From the NCBI GenBank assembly GCA_025965735.1, contig JAOPWK010000034.1:1-12821 (forward strand): a DNA stretch of 12,821 nt. The letters run 5' to 3'. The notes beneath the pieces are model-generated. The model searched no databases. It saw only the letters and a program-made list of their open reading frames with translations, and had not been told where the DNA came from. Numbering within the stretch: the stretch's first letter is position 1; every line of letters begins with the position of its first letter. The position numbers were made by a program, and so were the translations under genes. The stretch is from Frankiales bacterium. Lineage in GTDB: Bacteria; Actinomycetota; Actinomycetes; Mycobacteriales; SCTD01. Positions 7,072 to 12,821 of this stretch are shown in pieces.

Positions 7072-9147
7072 TCAGCTGCGGTAGCGCGGCGACACCTCAC
7101 CGGTGTATCGGGCCCCCCACTGCGCGTTGCTCCACTGCGGGAAGTACGGCGGCGAGGAGTACTTCAGTCGCTTGTCGTAGCGGTAGTCCTTCAGGTATCC
7201 GCATGGACTGCAGCCCGTACCGGTCTGCCCGACGATGCCGCGCCACTTCTGGGCGATCGACCCCCACACCGAGAGCTTGCCCTGGGACGTGCCCTTGTTG
7301 TAGTTCTGCACGAAGAAGCTGTGCTGCAGCGTCTGGATGGAGCCGTAGATCTGGATGTCCGTGGCCCGACCGCCCGAGCGGTGTGGCCAGCCCGATGCCT
7401 CGCCGTAGGTGATGGTCTGGTTCTCGTAGCGGAGGCACGCGCCGCGTTGCCACTGCTCGCCCTGGTAGTACTTGGCGGCGTCGGTGGTCGTGGTCCAGGA
7501 GCCGTTCACCAGGTTGAAGCGCCCGTCACTGCCCCTGACCCACGTCGAGGGCACCCAGCGCCGGTTGCTGCTCTCGTTCTGCCAGCTGCCGTTCCGGAGC
7601 TCGTCGTCCTCCCGACGCAAGCCGCGATACTGCTGACTGCTGGTGCTCTTCGTGATCCACCGCCCAGACGTCCAAGCCGTGGGGTTGCGGGGGTCGTCGA
7701 AGCGTCCGTCCTCCCAACCCACCCGGTGGCCCACCGGAACCGTGATGTTCGGCGTCACGAGCTCGACCTGCTGCGTGCGCGTCCACTGCCAGCTCACGCA
7801 GTCCCCGCTCTGCGTCACCCGCTCGATCCACGGGTGGAACGCCTGGACGGAGTTCGCCGCGACCAGGCCGAGCATGTCCACACCGTCGATGCCGCTGGCC
7901 AGCAGGAGGTCGCCGGTGACGACGATCGAGTTGTTGGCCGCGACCGACATGCGTCCCTTGAGCGTGCCCTCGATGTACAGGTTGCCCATGTTGCAGAACT
8001 GGTCCGCCAGGCGCATCGTCGTGTCGCCCGTCAGAGGTAGGCCGTCGCCAATCTCCCCGGCGGCGCACTGGCGCGCCTCGCCACCGTTGCGGACGTACAG
8101 CACCTTGCCGTCCGGGACAGGCACGTTCGTGGCGCCTGCGGCGGTTGTCACCGCGGCCCCGCCGCAGTCGGCTGCGACGGCGGCCGCTCCGGTGCTCCAC
8201 TTGCTCCAGACGTCCATCGTCCCGTTGCTCTTGAGCACGACCCGCGTCGGCCCGGTGTACTGGCACCCCGGGAACGTCGCGAACTGCGCGGAGTTGTCCT
8301 GCAGGTACAGCTCGTCGGCCCACCGCGGCGCGACGCCGTAGGTCGGTGCCCCGGTTCCGCGCTGGCACGCTGCGTAGTTGTTGGAGGCGACCGCGGTCTT
8401 GCACGCAGGGTTCGACGTCTCGAGCCCCTCCTTGAACGTGGCGCCCCCACCGATCAGGGGGGTGTCGTTCACGTGTACCCGCCCGTCGAGCACGTCTCCG
8501 GCTGCGAACTGGATCTCCGTGCACCCCGCTTGCGCGCTGCTGCGGCCGGCCCACCAGTAGATCTGCTTGACCTCCTGCCCCGCGGAGTCGACTCCGCTGC
8601 ACCAGGAGCTCGAGGGCGGAGTGGCGTAGACACCCCTGTTCGCGGGGTCGGCATGCTCGTAGGTGGTGTAGTAGAGGAAATCTGTCGAGCCGCCGCGTCC
8701 GACCGCCACGTCCAGCGTGCGGGTGACCCCCTTCGACCTTCCCGTCGAGACAACGCGGATGGTGCCGTTCTCGGCGAGCCGCGTAGGGTCGACGTCGTAG
8801 TGGAAGTCCGCGCCAGAGCCCCCGGCGACGCGCACCCACGCCGGCGGCGTGCTCGCGGTCCAGCCGCAGGTGTTGCCGGTCGCGGCCGGACCCTGCTGCG
8901 CCTTGTTCGTGCAGTCCCAGACCCGCGCGTAGTCGTCGCTCCGGTTCAGGTGGCCGATGTAGTCCTCGACGCCGGCCTGCGCGGCAGCCAGCGCCGCGTT
9001 CCAGTCCTGGTCCCGCCGAGAGCTCTTCTGCGTCGTCAGCGCGTAGGCCAGGGCACTCGTTGCCAGCATCGTCAGCACCATCATCGAGACGACGACCATG
9101 ACCATGGCGATGCCGCGGTCGTCGTCCCTGCTCATGCGGTTCAGCAT
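7072..9147 (-). CDS. Very large PilX/GspK-like pilus protein
   Basis: A 691-residue protein. The N-terminus (MLNRMSRDDDRG then IAMVMVV, helix about 12-37) resembles PilX/GspK: a Gly before the hydrophobic stretch but no Glu at +5. Next is an amphipathic SSRRDQDWNAALAAAQAGVEDYI segment of the PilX type. The remaining 600 or so residues are predicted extracellular and contain 14 cysteines (an even number, ending in CSPC) and about 26 tryptophans, with beta-rich stretches such as LDGRVHVNDTPLIGG, DLLLASGIDGVDMLGLVAAN and IQIYGSIQTLQHSFF. PilX proteins are normally about 200 residues. The ATG at 9147 is chosen since it follows the PilW-like stop by 13 bases and precedes the basic/Gly leader; the RBS is weak. 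It may act as a tip or adhesive minor pilin. Confidence 0.75.
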   Translation of the reverse strand: MLNRMSRDDDRGIAMVMVVVSMMVLTMLATSALAYALTTQKSSRRDQDWNAALAAAQAGVEDYIGHLNRSDDYARVWDCTNKAQQGPAATGNTCGWTASTPPAWVRVAGGSGADFHYDVDPTRLAENGTIRVVSTGRSKGVTRTLDVAVGRGGSTDFLYYTTYEHADPANRGVYATPPSSSWCSGVDSAGQEVKQIYWWAGRSSAQAGCTEIQFAAGDVLDGRVHVNDTPLIGGGATFKEGLETSNPACKTAVASNNYAACQRGTGAPTYGVAPRWADELYLQDNSAQFATFPGCQYTGPTRVVLKSNGTMDVWSKWSTGAAAVAADCGGAAVTTAAGATNVPVPDGKVLYVRNGGEARQCAAGEIGDGLPLTGDTTMRLADQFCNMGNLYIEGTLKGRMSVAANNSIVVTGDLLLASGIDGVDMLGLVAANSVQAFHPWIERVTQSGDCVSWQWTRTQQVELVTPNITVPVGHRVGWEDGRFDDPRNPTAWTSGRWITKSTSSQQYRGLRREDDELRNGSWQNESSNRRWVPSTWVRGSDGRFNLVNGSWTTTTDAAKYYQGEQWQRGACLRYENQTITYGEASGWPHRSGGRATDIQIYGSIQTLQHSFFVQNYNKGTSQGKLSVWGSIAQKWRGIVGQTGTGCSPCGYLKDYRYDKRLKYSSPPYFPQWSNAQWGARYTGEVSPRYRS

Positions 9148-9160
9148 CTGAGATCTCGCT

Positions 9161-9889
9161 CTACGTGGTCTCGAAGCGGACGACGGCGTCCGCGTTGGGC
9201 AGCGCGACACGCTGCACGAAGGTGGTAGGACGGGCCTGCACCTTGCCGGAGCGCTGCACGCTGACCCGGATCTCCATGCTGTCCACGCGCTCCAGGTCCG
9301 CCGCAGTGAGCACAGTGCGTGTGAGGGCGACGGCGGCGGCGTCGTAGTAGGTGAACAGGGCAGCGTCGGAGCGCACGCCCCGCGCCAGCGTGCGCGTGCG
9401 TACCGGACAGGTCGGCCCGGGCGCGCAGTAGCTGTAGCTGTAGACGTTGGCTGCGTGCGCGTCCGGTCGCTGGATGGTCTCGACGAGGCTTCCGTTGTTC
9501 AGCGTGTAGCTGACCTTGCTCGGACCGATCGTGTTGCTCTCGTTGTCGATGTTGGCGAAGAACTGGACGGAGCTGGCCGTTCCCTGCACGAAGGCGGCCT
9601 TGGCACAGTTGGGGTCAGTGGCCATGGCCGCGGCGCTGCAGGTCGCACCCAGCTGGGACGGCAGGACGGCGGTGCGCAGCGTGCGCGACATCGCTTCCAT
9701 GGCCTGTCGTGCCTGGTTGACCTGGTCCAGCCGGGCGTCGTTGCGGGAGGTCAGCTGCCCAGCCCCGTAGACGAGTGTCGCCACCGCCGACAGCACGATG
9801 CCGAGGACCAGCATCGAGGCAGACAGCTCCGTCATCGTCATGCCGGCGTCGCCCGCCGGCCTCGGCCGGTGCCACAGCGAGCGGCTCAT
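9161..9889 (-). CDS. PilW-like minor prepilin
   Basis: A 242-residue protein. It has a class III leader of 16 residues ending in AGDAG, then MTMTELSASMLVLGIVLSAV, with Glu at +5 of the mature protein and a hydrophobic N-terminal helix, so it should be processed by PilD. The amphipathic continuation (RNDARLDQVNQARQAMEAMSRTLRTAV) is typical of PilW/GspJ-type minor pilins; the globular part contains four cysteines (CSAAAM, NCAK, YCAPGPTC). The ATG at 9889 overlaps the stop of the PilV-like gene (ATGA). The PilV-PilW-PilX order is the usual order of minor pilins that prime assembly. The exact orthology is less certain than the prepilin assignment. Confidence 0.85.
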   Translation of the reverse strand: MSRSLWHRPRPAGDAGMTMTELSASMLVLGIVLSAVATLVYGAGQLTSRNDARLDQVNQARQAMEAMSRTLRTAVLPSQLGATCSAAAMATDPNCAKAAFVQGTASSVQFFANIDNESNTIGPSKVSYTLNNGSLVETIQRPDAHAANVYSYSYCAPGPTCPVRTRTLARGVRSDAALFTYYDAAAVALTRTVLTAADLERVDSMEIRVSVQRSGKVQARPTTFVQRVALPNADAVVRFETT

Positions 9890-11247
9890 GTGAACGCCAC
9901 CTCGCCCCCGTCGTTCGTCAGCGTCACGTTCTGCGGCGTTCCCACCGCGGCGCCGGTCTCGTCGACGACCGTCAGCTGCCAGCCACCGGGCGGCAGGGAC
10001 GCGCGCAGCAGCCAGGTCCCCATCTCGTCCACGCCCAGGCGGCCCAGCTCGACCTGCCCGTCACCACCGGGACATCCACCTGCGGCCAGGCTTCTCGCCT
10101 GCACTCGAGGAAGGGTGGTGAGAGCCAACACTGCAGGGTTGGAGGCGACGACCTTGACCGGGCGAAGCGTCAGCGTGACGGTGTCGACCTGTCCTGGCGT
10201 CCGGGCGCCGGTGGCGGTTCGCGTTCCGGAGCTGGGCTCGCTGGCGGGATCGGCGTCAGAGCAGGTTCCCGCCCATGCCGTGTAGCCCTCGGGCCATGGG
10301 AACAGAGCCGGGGTCGCTGCGGTCCCGGAGGTGAAGGTGCGCACCCCGTCCGGCTGCAGGTGGCTGTTCCCGATCGTCAAGCCGGGGAGCGTTGCGGGCA
10401 GCGCGTAGCTGCCCACGTCCGGGCTCGCTCCGGACACGGCGAGCACCCGGTTCAGGCCGGCGGACCGGTCGTAGGAGAACTCCCACGTCTGCACGGTTCC
10501 TGCCGTGATGCTCTTGGCCTGCTGCGGTGTCGGGTTGCCGTCCGGGGCCACGAAGCCAGCCTCCGTCAAGGTGGCGTTGTAGCTGCCTGCAGCGCTGAGG
10601 GCGAACACCGCGCAGCCGTCCGGTCCGGTGATGTCGGTGAAGGTCCCCGCCGGGCCGGTCATCCGTACGCTTCGACCCTCGTAGGGCGCACCCCCGCGGT
10701 CACGAATGCGGACCGCGGCGAAGGCCACCGCCGAGTTGAGCACGCCCTTGGGCGGGGTCAGCACGGTGTCGCTCACGACAGGCTTCACCCGGCCCATGGA
10801 CGGCCAGGTGACGGAGACGTGCACCGCCAGGCCCGGGTGCGTGACAGCGCTTCCGCCGTCGCAGGCGCTCTTGCCCGTACCCAGCGGGAGCCAGCTCACT
10901 TCCCGGACAACGGTGTACGACGTGCCGTCCACAGTGAGCGCTCCGGCGGGCTGCCCCGGCAGGCTGTTGCCGTTGGTGACGTTGCTGGCCGCGGCTACGG
11001 CGTTCGCCGAGGCGGCCTTCTCGTTCGGCGTGACCCCGCTGTGGAAGGCGTTCCGCACGATCTCGATCTCGCGGGCCGCCAGGTTGGCCGCGGCCACCCG
11101 CTTGCGGTCCGTCGCGCTGGTCTGAGCGGCCAGGCTCAGGATGGCAAGAACGGCTGTCGCCATGCCGAGCAGGATGGTCAGTGCGACGGTGACCTCAAGG
11201 AGCGTGTAGCCGACCTCGCTGTCGGTCGCGCCCGGACGTTCGGTCAC
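9886..11247 (-). CDS. PilV-like minor prepilin with extracellular Ig-like region
   Basis: A 453-residue protein. It has a short leader ending EVG, then YTLLEVTVALTILLGMATAV with Glu at +5, a normal prepilin helix, and AANLAAREIEIVRNA, typical of PilV/GspI. After about residue 170 it extends far beyond an ordinary minor pilin (usually under 200). Residues about 177-232 (AAVRIRDRGGAPYEGRSV to GSYNATLTEAGFV, with a GPDGCAVF turn) look like a carboxypeptidase-regulatory/Ig-like beta sandwich. A second beta-rich region ends in WLLRASLPPGGWQLTVVDETG. It starts with GTG at 11247, with GGAAGGG upstream. It is the first gene of the minor-pilin operon, behind its own promoter. A role in tip adhesion is inferred. 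Confidence 0.82.
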   Translation of the reverse strand: MTERPGATDSEVGYTLLEVTVALTILLGMATAVLAILSLAAQTSATDRKRVAAANLAAREIEIVRNAFHSGVTPNEKAASANAVAAASNVTNGNSLPGQPAGALTVDGTSYTVVREVSWLPLGTGKSACDGGSAVTHPGLAVHVSVTWPSMGRVKPVVSDTVLTPPKGVLNSAVAFAAVRIRDRGGAPYEGRSVRMTGPAGTFTDITGPDGCAVFALSAAGSYNATLTEAGFVAPDGNPTPQQAKSITAGTVQTWEFSYDRSAGLNRVLAVSGASPDVGSYALPATLPGLTIGNSHLQPDGVRTFTSGTAATPALFPWPEGYTAWAGTCSDADPASEPSSGTRTATGARTPGQVDTVTLTLRPVKVVASNPAVLALTTLPRVQARSLAAGGCPGGDGQVELGRLGVDEMGTWLLRASLPPGGWQLTVVDETGAAVGTPQNVTLTNDGGEVAFT

Positions 11248-11292
11248 CGGCGATCGCCCTTCCCATGCGTTTGCCTGAATGGAGTCGTGTCT

Positions 11293-11320
11293 GTATCGGT
11301 CGAGCGGACGAAAGGCTTAA
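11293..11320 (-). promoter_or_regulatory. Sigma-28 (FliA/WhiG)-like promoter of the minor-pilin operon
   Basis: Minus-strand TTAAG (11320-11316), 15 bases, then ACCGATAC (11300-11293), close to TAAA-N15-GCCGATAA. It lies between the pilA terminator and the PilV-like gene; the leader would be about 38 bases and too short for a riboswitch. The spacing is identical to the boxes before pilA and pilM. It explains how the minor pilins are expressed despite the strong hairpin upstream. Confidence 0.7.
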
Positions 11321-11338
11321 GCAGCGGCGACCGCCGCA

Positions 11339-11379
11339 CAGCAGCGGGGGCGGATCCTCTGGATCCGCCCCCGCTGCTG
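11339..11379 (-). terminator. 19-bp perfect hairpin after pilA
   Basis: Arms 11339-11357 and 11361-11379 are perfectly complementary (19 bp) with a three-base loop (TCT on the plus strand), starting 11 bases after the pilA stop. The stem is GC-rich with GGATCC next to the loop. No long U run follows (TGCGG). It should terminate most pilA transcripts and also protect the 3' end, letting the major pilin be made in large excess over the minor pilins. Confidence 0.85.
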
Positions 11380-11390
11380 AGTTACCGTGC

Positions 11391-11846
11391 CTACGGGCAA
11401 TCGCCCTTTGTGAGCTGGCCGTTCACGACGCTCCACACCTGGACGGTGTCGTCCGCGTTCGTCACTGCCACACAGTAGGTGCCGGCCGTCGCGTCGTACG
11501 CGTTCTTCGCGGAAATGGAGTTGCCAGCGCTGAGGCGCGGGCTTGCAGTCGTAACGTCAGTTCCGCCAACTGTCCCATCCACGTCAGCCGTGATGGTGGC
11601 GTTGCCGCCCGGTCCGCCGGACCACGTCAGCGTTGCCGGGTTCCCGTCGGTGAGCAGACCCTCGATCTCGGTGGAGACGGACTTGACGTCCGCCTTGATG
11701 GACGCCTCCTTGGCCTTCTTCTTCTGGTTCAGGAAGGTCGGGATGGCGATCGCGGCGAGGATGCCGATGATGATCATGACGACGAGGAGCTCGATGAGGG
11801 TGAAGCCGCCCTCGTTCTCCTCAGCCTTGCGAATGCGAGCGAGCAT
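11391..11846 (-). CDS. pilA: Major type IV pilin (prepilin)
   Basis: A 151-residue prepilin. A 14-residue charged leader (MLARIRKAEENEGG) precedes the cleavage site and FTLIELLVVMIIIGILAAIA, the canonical type IVa pilin helix with Glu at +5 and Pro at +22. It is followed by FLNQKKKAKEASIKADVKSV, a Thr/Gly/Asn-rich middle, and a C-terminal cysteine pair (Cys125 and Cys150) that would form the D-loop disulfide. The mature protein is 137 residues. The ATG at 11846 has AAGGAG seven bases upstream, the best RBS in the window. It stands alone between its own promoter/leader and a strong terminator, as expected for the major subunit. The reading frame stays open far upstream but that part is the untranslated leader. 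Confidence 0.95.
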   Translation of the reverse strand: MLARIRKAEENEGGFTLIELLVVMIIIGILAAIAIPTFLNQKKKAKEASIKADVKSVSTEIEGLLTDGNPATLTWSGGPGGNATITADVDGTVGGTDVTTASPRLSAGNSISAKNAYDATAGTYCVAVTNADDTVQVWSVVNGQLTKGDCP

Positions 11847-11880
11847 GTGCTGTCTCCTTGGACGAGAATGACGATGAATG

Positions 11881-11928
11881 AGCTTTCGGCGCTCGCCCAC
11901 GTTGGCCCGGAGGCCGACCGAGGAAGCT
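11881..11928 (-). promoter_or_regulatory. Candidate switching hairpin (expression platform) in the pilA leader
   Basis: AGCTT plus TCGG (11928-11918, with a two-base CC bulge) can pair with CCGA plus AAGCT (11889-11881), making a 9-bp stem over the sequence between the aptamer and the pilA RBS. The same AGCT segment can instead close the aptamer P1 stem with GAGCTG at 12002-11997, so the two folds exclude one another. There is no U tract, so the mode (termination, Rho access or translation) is unclear. Confidence 0.3.
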
Positions 11929-12002
11929 GGGCTGTCCCGGAGGGACCCCTGGCTTTGCGACCCCGCCTCACGGCGGGTGTGCCTTTTCTGGCCGAACAGC
12001 TC
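11924..12002 (-). ncRNA. Cyclic-di-GMP-I (GEMM-I)-like riboswitch in the pilA leader
   Basis: The minus strand shows GGCACACC (11983-11976), a hairpin CCCGCC-GTGA-GGCGGG with a GNRA tetraloop (11977-11962), then GTCGCAAAGCC (11961-11951). This lines up base for base in length with the class I c-di-GMP core GGCAAACC, GNRA hairpin, GACGCAAAGCC. Next is AGGGGTCCC-TCC-GGGACAGCC (11950-11930), matching the usual second hairpin and its ACAGCC end. A P1 closure GAGCTG/CAGCTT (12002-11997 with 11929-11924) is possible, but the 5' junction is longer than usual, so the outer limits are uncertain. Departures: an A-to-C change in GGCAAACC and an A-to-T change before CGCAAAGCC. It lies between a sigma-28-like promoter and pilA, a gene class known to carry c-di-GMP riboswitches. 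Confidence 0.75.
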
Positions 12003-12018
12003 TGCGATGACAGAACAA

Positions 12019-12046
12019 GCATCGGTCCGCAGGTGCAGGTACTTGA
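12019..12046 (-). promoter_or_regulatory. Sigma-28 (FliA/WhiG)-like promoter of pilA
   Basis: Minus-strand TCAAG (12046-12042), 15 bases, then ACCGATGC (12026-12019). This resembles TAAA-N15-GCCGATAA and has the same spacing as the boxes before the minor-pilin operon and pilM. The predicted start near 12012 places the whole candidate c-di-GMP aptamer inside the pilA leader of about 165 bases. The box lies just downstream of the pilC terminator. Confidence 0.7.
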
Positions 12047-12074
12047 GCACCAATTTGGGACTGGTCTGCAACGC

Positions 12075-12105
12075 AAGGAGCCCGCCCCAGAGGGGCGGGC
12101 TCCTT
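12075..12105 (-). terminator. 14-bp perfect hairpin after pilC
   Basis: AAGGAGCCCGCCCC (12075-12088) and its exact complement (12092-12105) surround a three-base loop, 20 bases beyond the pilC stop. The stem ends CTCCTT followed by GCGTTGC on the minus strand, a weak T-containing tail. It should end the upstream pilus-motor operon before the pilA promoter. Confidence 0.85.
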
Positions 12106-12125
12106 CGCATATCAGGAGAACGGGG

Positions 12126-12821
12126 CTACTCCTGGATCAGGTTGAAGACGCTGAAGATCGGCATGTAGAGGGCCACGATCATGCTGCCGATGATGGCGCC
12201 CATGAAGGCGATCATCAAGGGTTCGATGAGCGAGGTCAGGGCCTCCGTAGTCGCCTCGACCTCCTGGTCGTAGAAGTCGGCGATCTTGTACAGCATGTTG
12301 TCGAGGGCACCGGTGTCCTCACCTACCGAGATCATCTGCACGACCATCGCAGGGAACACGGCATGGTCGGCCAGGGGCGCCGCCAGGCTCTCGCCACGCC
12401 GCACGCTCTCCATGACGTCACGCGCCGCGCGTTCGATGACCACGTTGCCCGAAGTGGCACCGACGATCTCCAGGCTCTGCAGGATGGGCACGCCTGCATG
12501 CAGCATCGTCCCGAGGTTCCGGGCGAAGCGGCTCAGCGCGATCTTCTGGAACAGCTGCCCGAACACCGGCATCTTGAGCTTGAACGGGTCGACAACGTTG
12601 CGCACAGGGTCGGTTCGATTGACCTTGCGCCACACGGCCGCGCCGACGATGAGGCCGATCAGGAACACGGGCGCCAAGAGCTTGAGGGCGGATGAGAGGA
12701 ACACAAGTACCTTCGTCGGCAGCGGCAGCTCCCCGCCCAGATCCTCGAACATCGTCGCGAAGACGGGCACGATGAACAGCAGCATGCCCACAACAGCGAT
12801 GATGGCGATCACGAAGACGAC
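12126..12821 (-). CDS. pilC: Type IV pilus platform protein PilC, C-terminal part (cut by window edge)
   Basis: The last 231 codons are present and the frame is open to the right edge. PilC is the polytopic inner-membrane platform (GspF family) on which the assembly and retraction ATPases act. Seen: a membrane helix IAIIAVVGMLLFIVPVFATM, then FEDLGGELPLPTKVL, a second helix pair, the second T2SSF domain (ALSRFARNLGTMLHAGVPILQSLEIV, RRGESLAAPL, FPAMVVQMISVGEDTGALDNML), and the terminal EPLMIAFMGAIIGSMIVALYMPIFSVFNLI. All are standard family segments, and the C-terminus is complete. The genes upstream are outside the window; pilB and pilT would be expected there. Confidence 0.96.
   Translation of the reverse strand, partial: VVFVIAIIAVVGMLLFIVPVFATMFEDLGGELPLPTKVLVFLSSALKLLAPVFLIGLIVGAAVWRKVNRTDPVRNVVDPFKLKMPVFGQLFQKIALSRFARNLGTMLHAGVPILQSLEIVGATSGNVVIERAARDVMESVRRGESLAAPLADHAVFPAMVVQMISVGEDTGALDNMLYKIADFYDQEVEATTEALTSLIEPLMIAFMGAIIGSMIVALYMPIFSVFNLIQE

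Noticed and set aside
11249..11258. GGCGATCGCC palindrome resembling the cyanobacterial HIP1 repeat
   Set aside because: A single copy falling in the RBS spacer of a GC-rich gene is expected by chance; no other copies were noticed.
9775..11478. 567-codon plus-strand open frame opposite the PilV-like gene
   Set aside because: It is Arg/Gly-rich shadow coding opposite a protein with a clear prepilin signature, and it crosses the pilA terminator and the 3' end of pilA.
11847..12110. In-frame upstream extension of pilA
   Set aside because: It would translate the promoter and riboswitch region; the ATG at 11846 has a strong RBS and gives a normal prepilin leader.

Overview
The window is high-GC DNA. 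All genes read on the minus strand, packed head-to-tail with GTG/ATG starts and 4-base stop/start overlaps. The aroC-aroK-aroB order, the frequent GTG starts, hairpin terminators without a U tract and a probable leaderless promoter point to an actinobacterium (inference; no rRNA is present to confirm it). The window is a type IV pilus (T4P) locus sitting next to the shikimate-pathway operon.

In transcription order (high to low coordinates): the 3' end of pilC (12821-12126) closes an upstream pilus-motor operon and is followed by a strong hairpin terminator. A 278-base intergenic region then carries a sigma-28-like promoter, a leader with the hallmarks of a class I cyclic-di-GMP (GEMM-I) riboswitch, and the RBS of pilA. 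The major pilin gene pilA (11846-11391) ends in a 19-bp perfect hairpin. A second sigma-28-like promoter drives three minor-pilin-type genes (PilV-like, PilW-like and a very large PilX-like protein) and the prepilin peptidase pilD. A third copy of the same promoter motif precedes pilM-pilN-pilO and a PilP/GspC-like membrane protein, which together form the inner-membrane alignment complex. A GC hairpin ends the pilus block.

Next comes a two-gene toxin-antitoxin-like module: an Xre-type HTH protein and an AbiEii-type nucleotidyltransferase. Its promoter looks leaderless and overlaps a perfect 16-bp palindrome. The module runs without a gap into aroC, aroK and aroB (aroB truncated by the window edge).

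The most interesting signal is regulatory. The three gaps ahead of pilA, of the minor-pilin operon and of pilMNO each carry T(T/C)AAG-N15-(A/G)CCGAT(A/G)C with identical spacing, close to the FliA/WhiG (sigma-28) consensus. One of these leaders also carries a c-di-GMP-I-like aptamer. This suggests that pilus production is under a motility/development sigma factor and that the major pilin alone has an additional c-di-GMP checkpoint.
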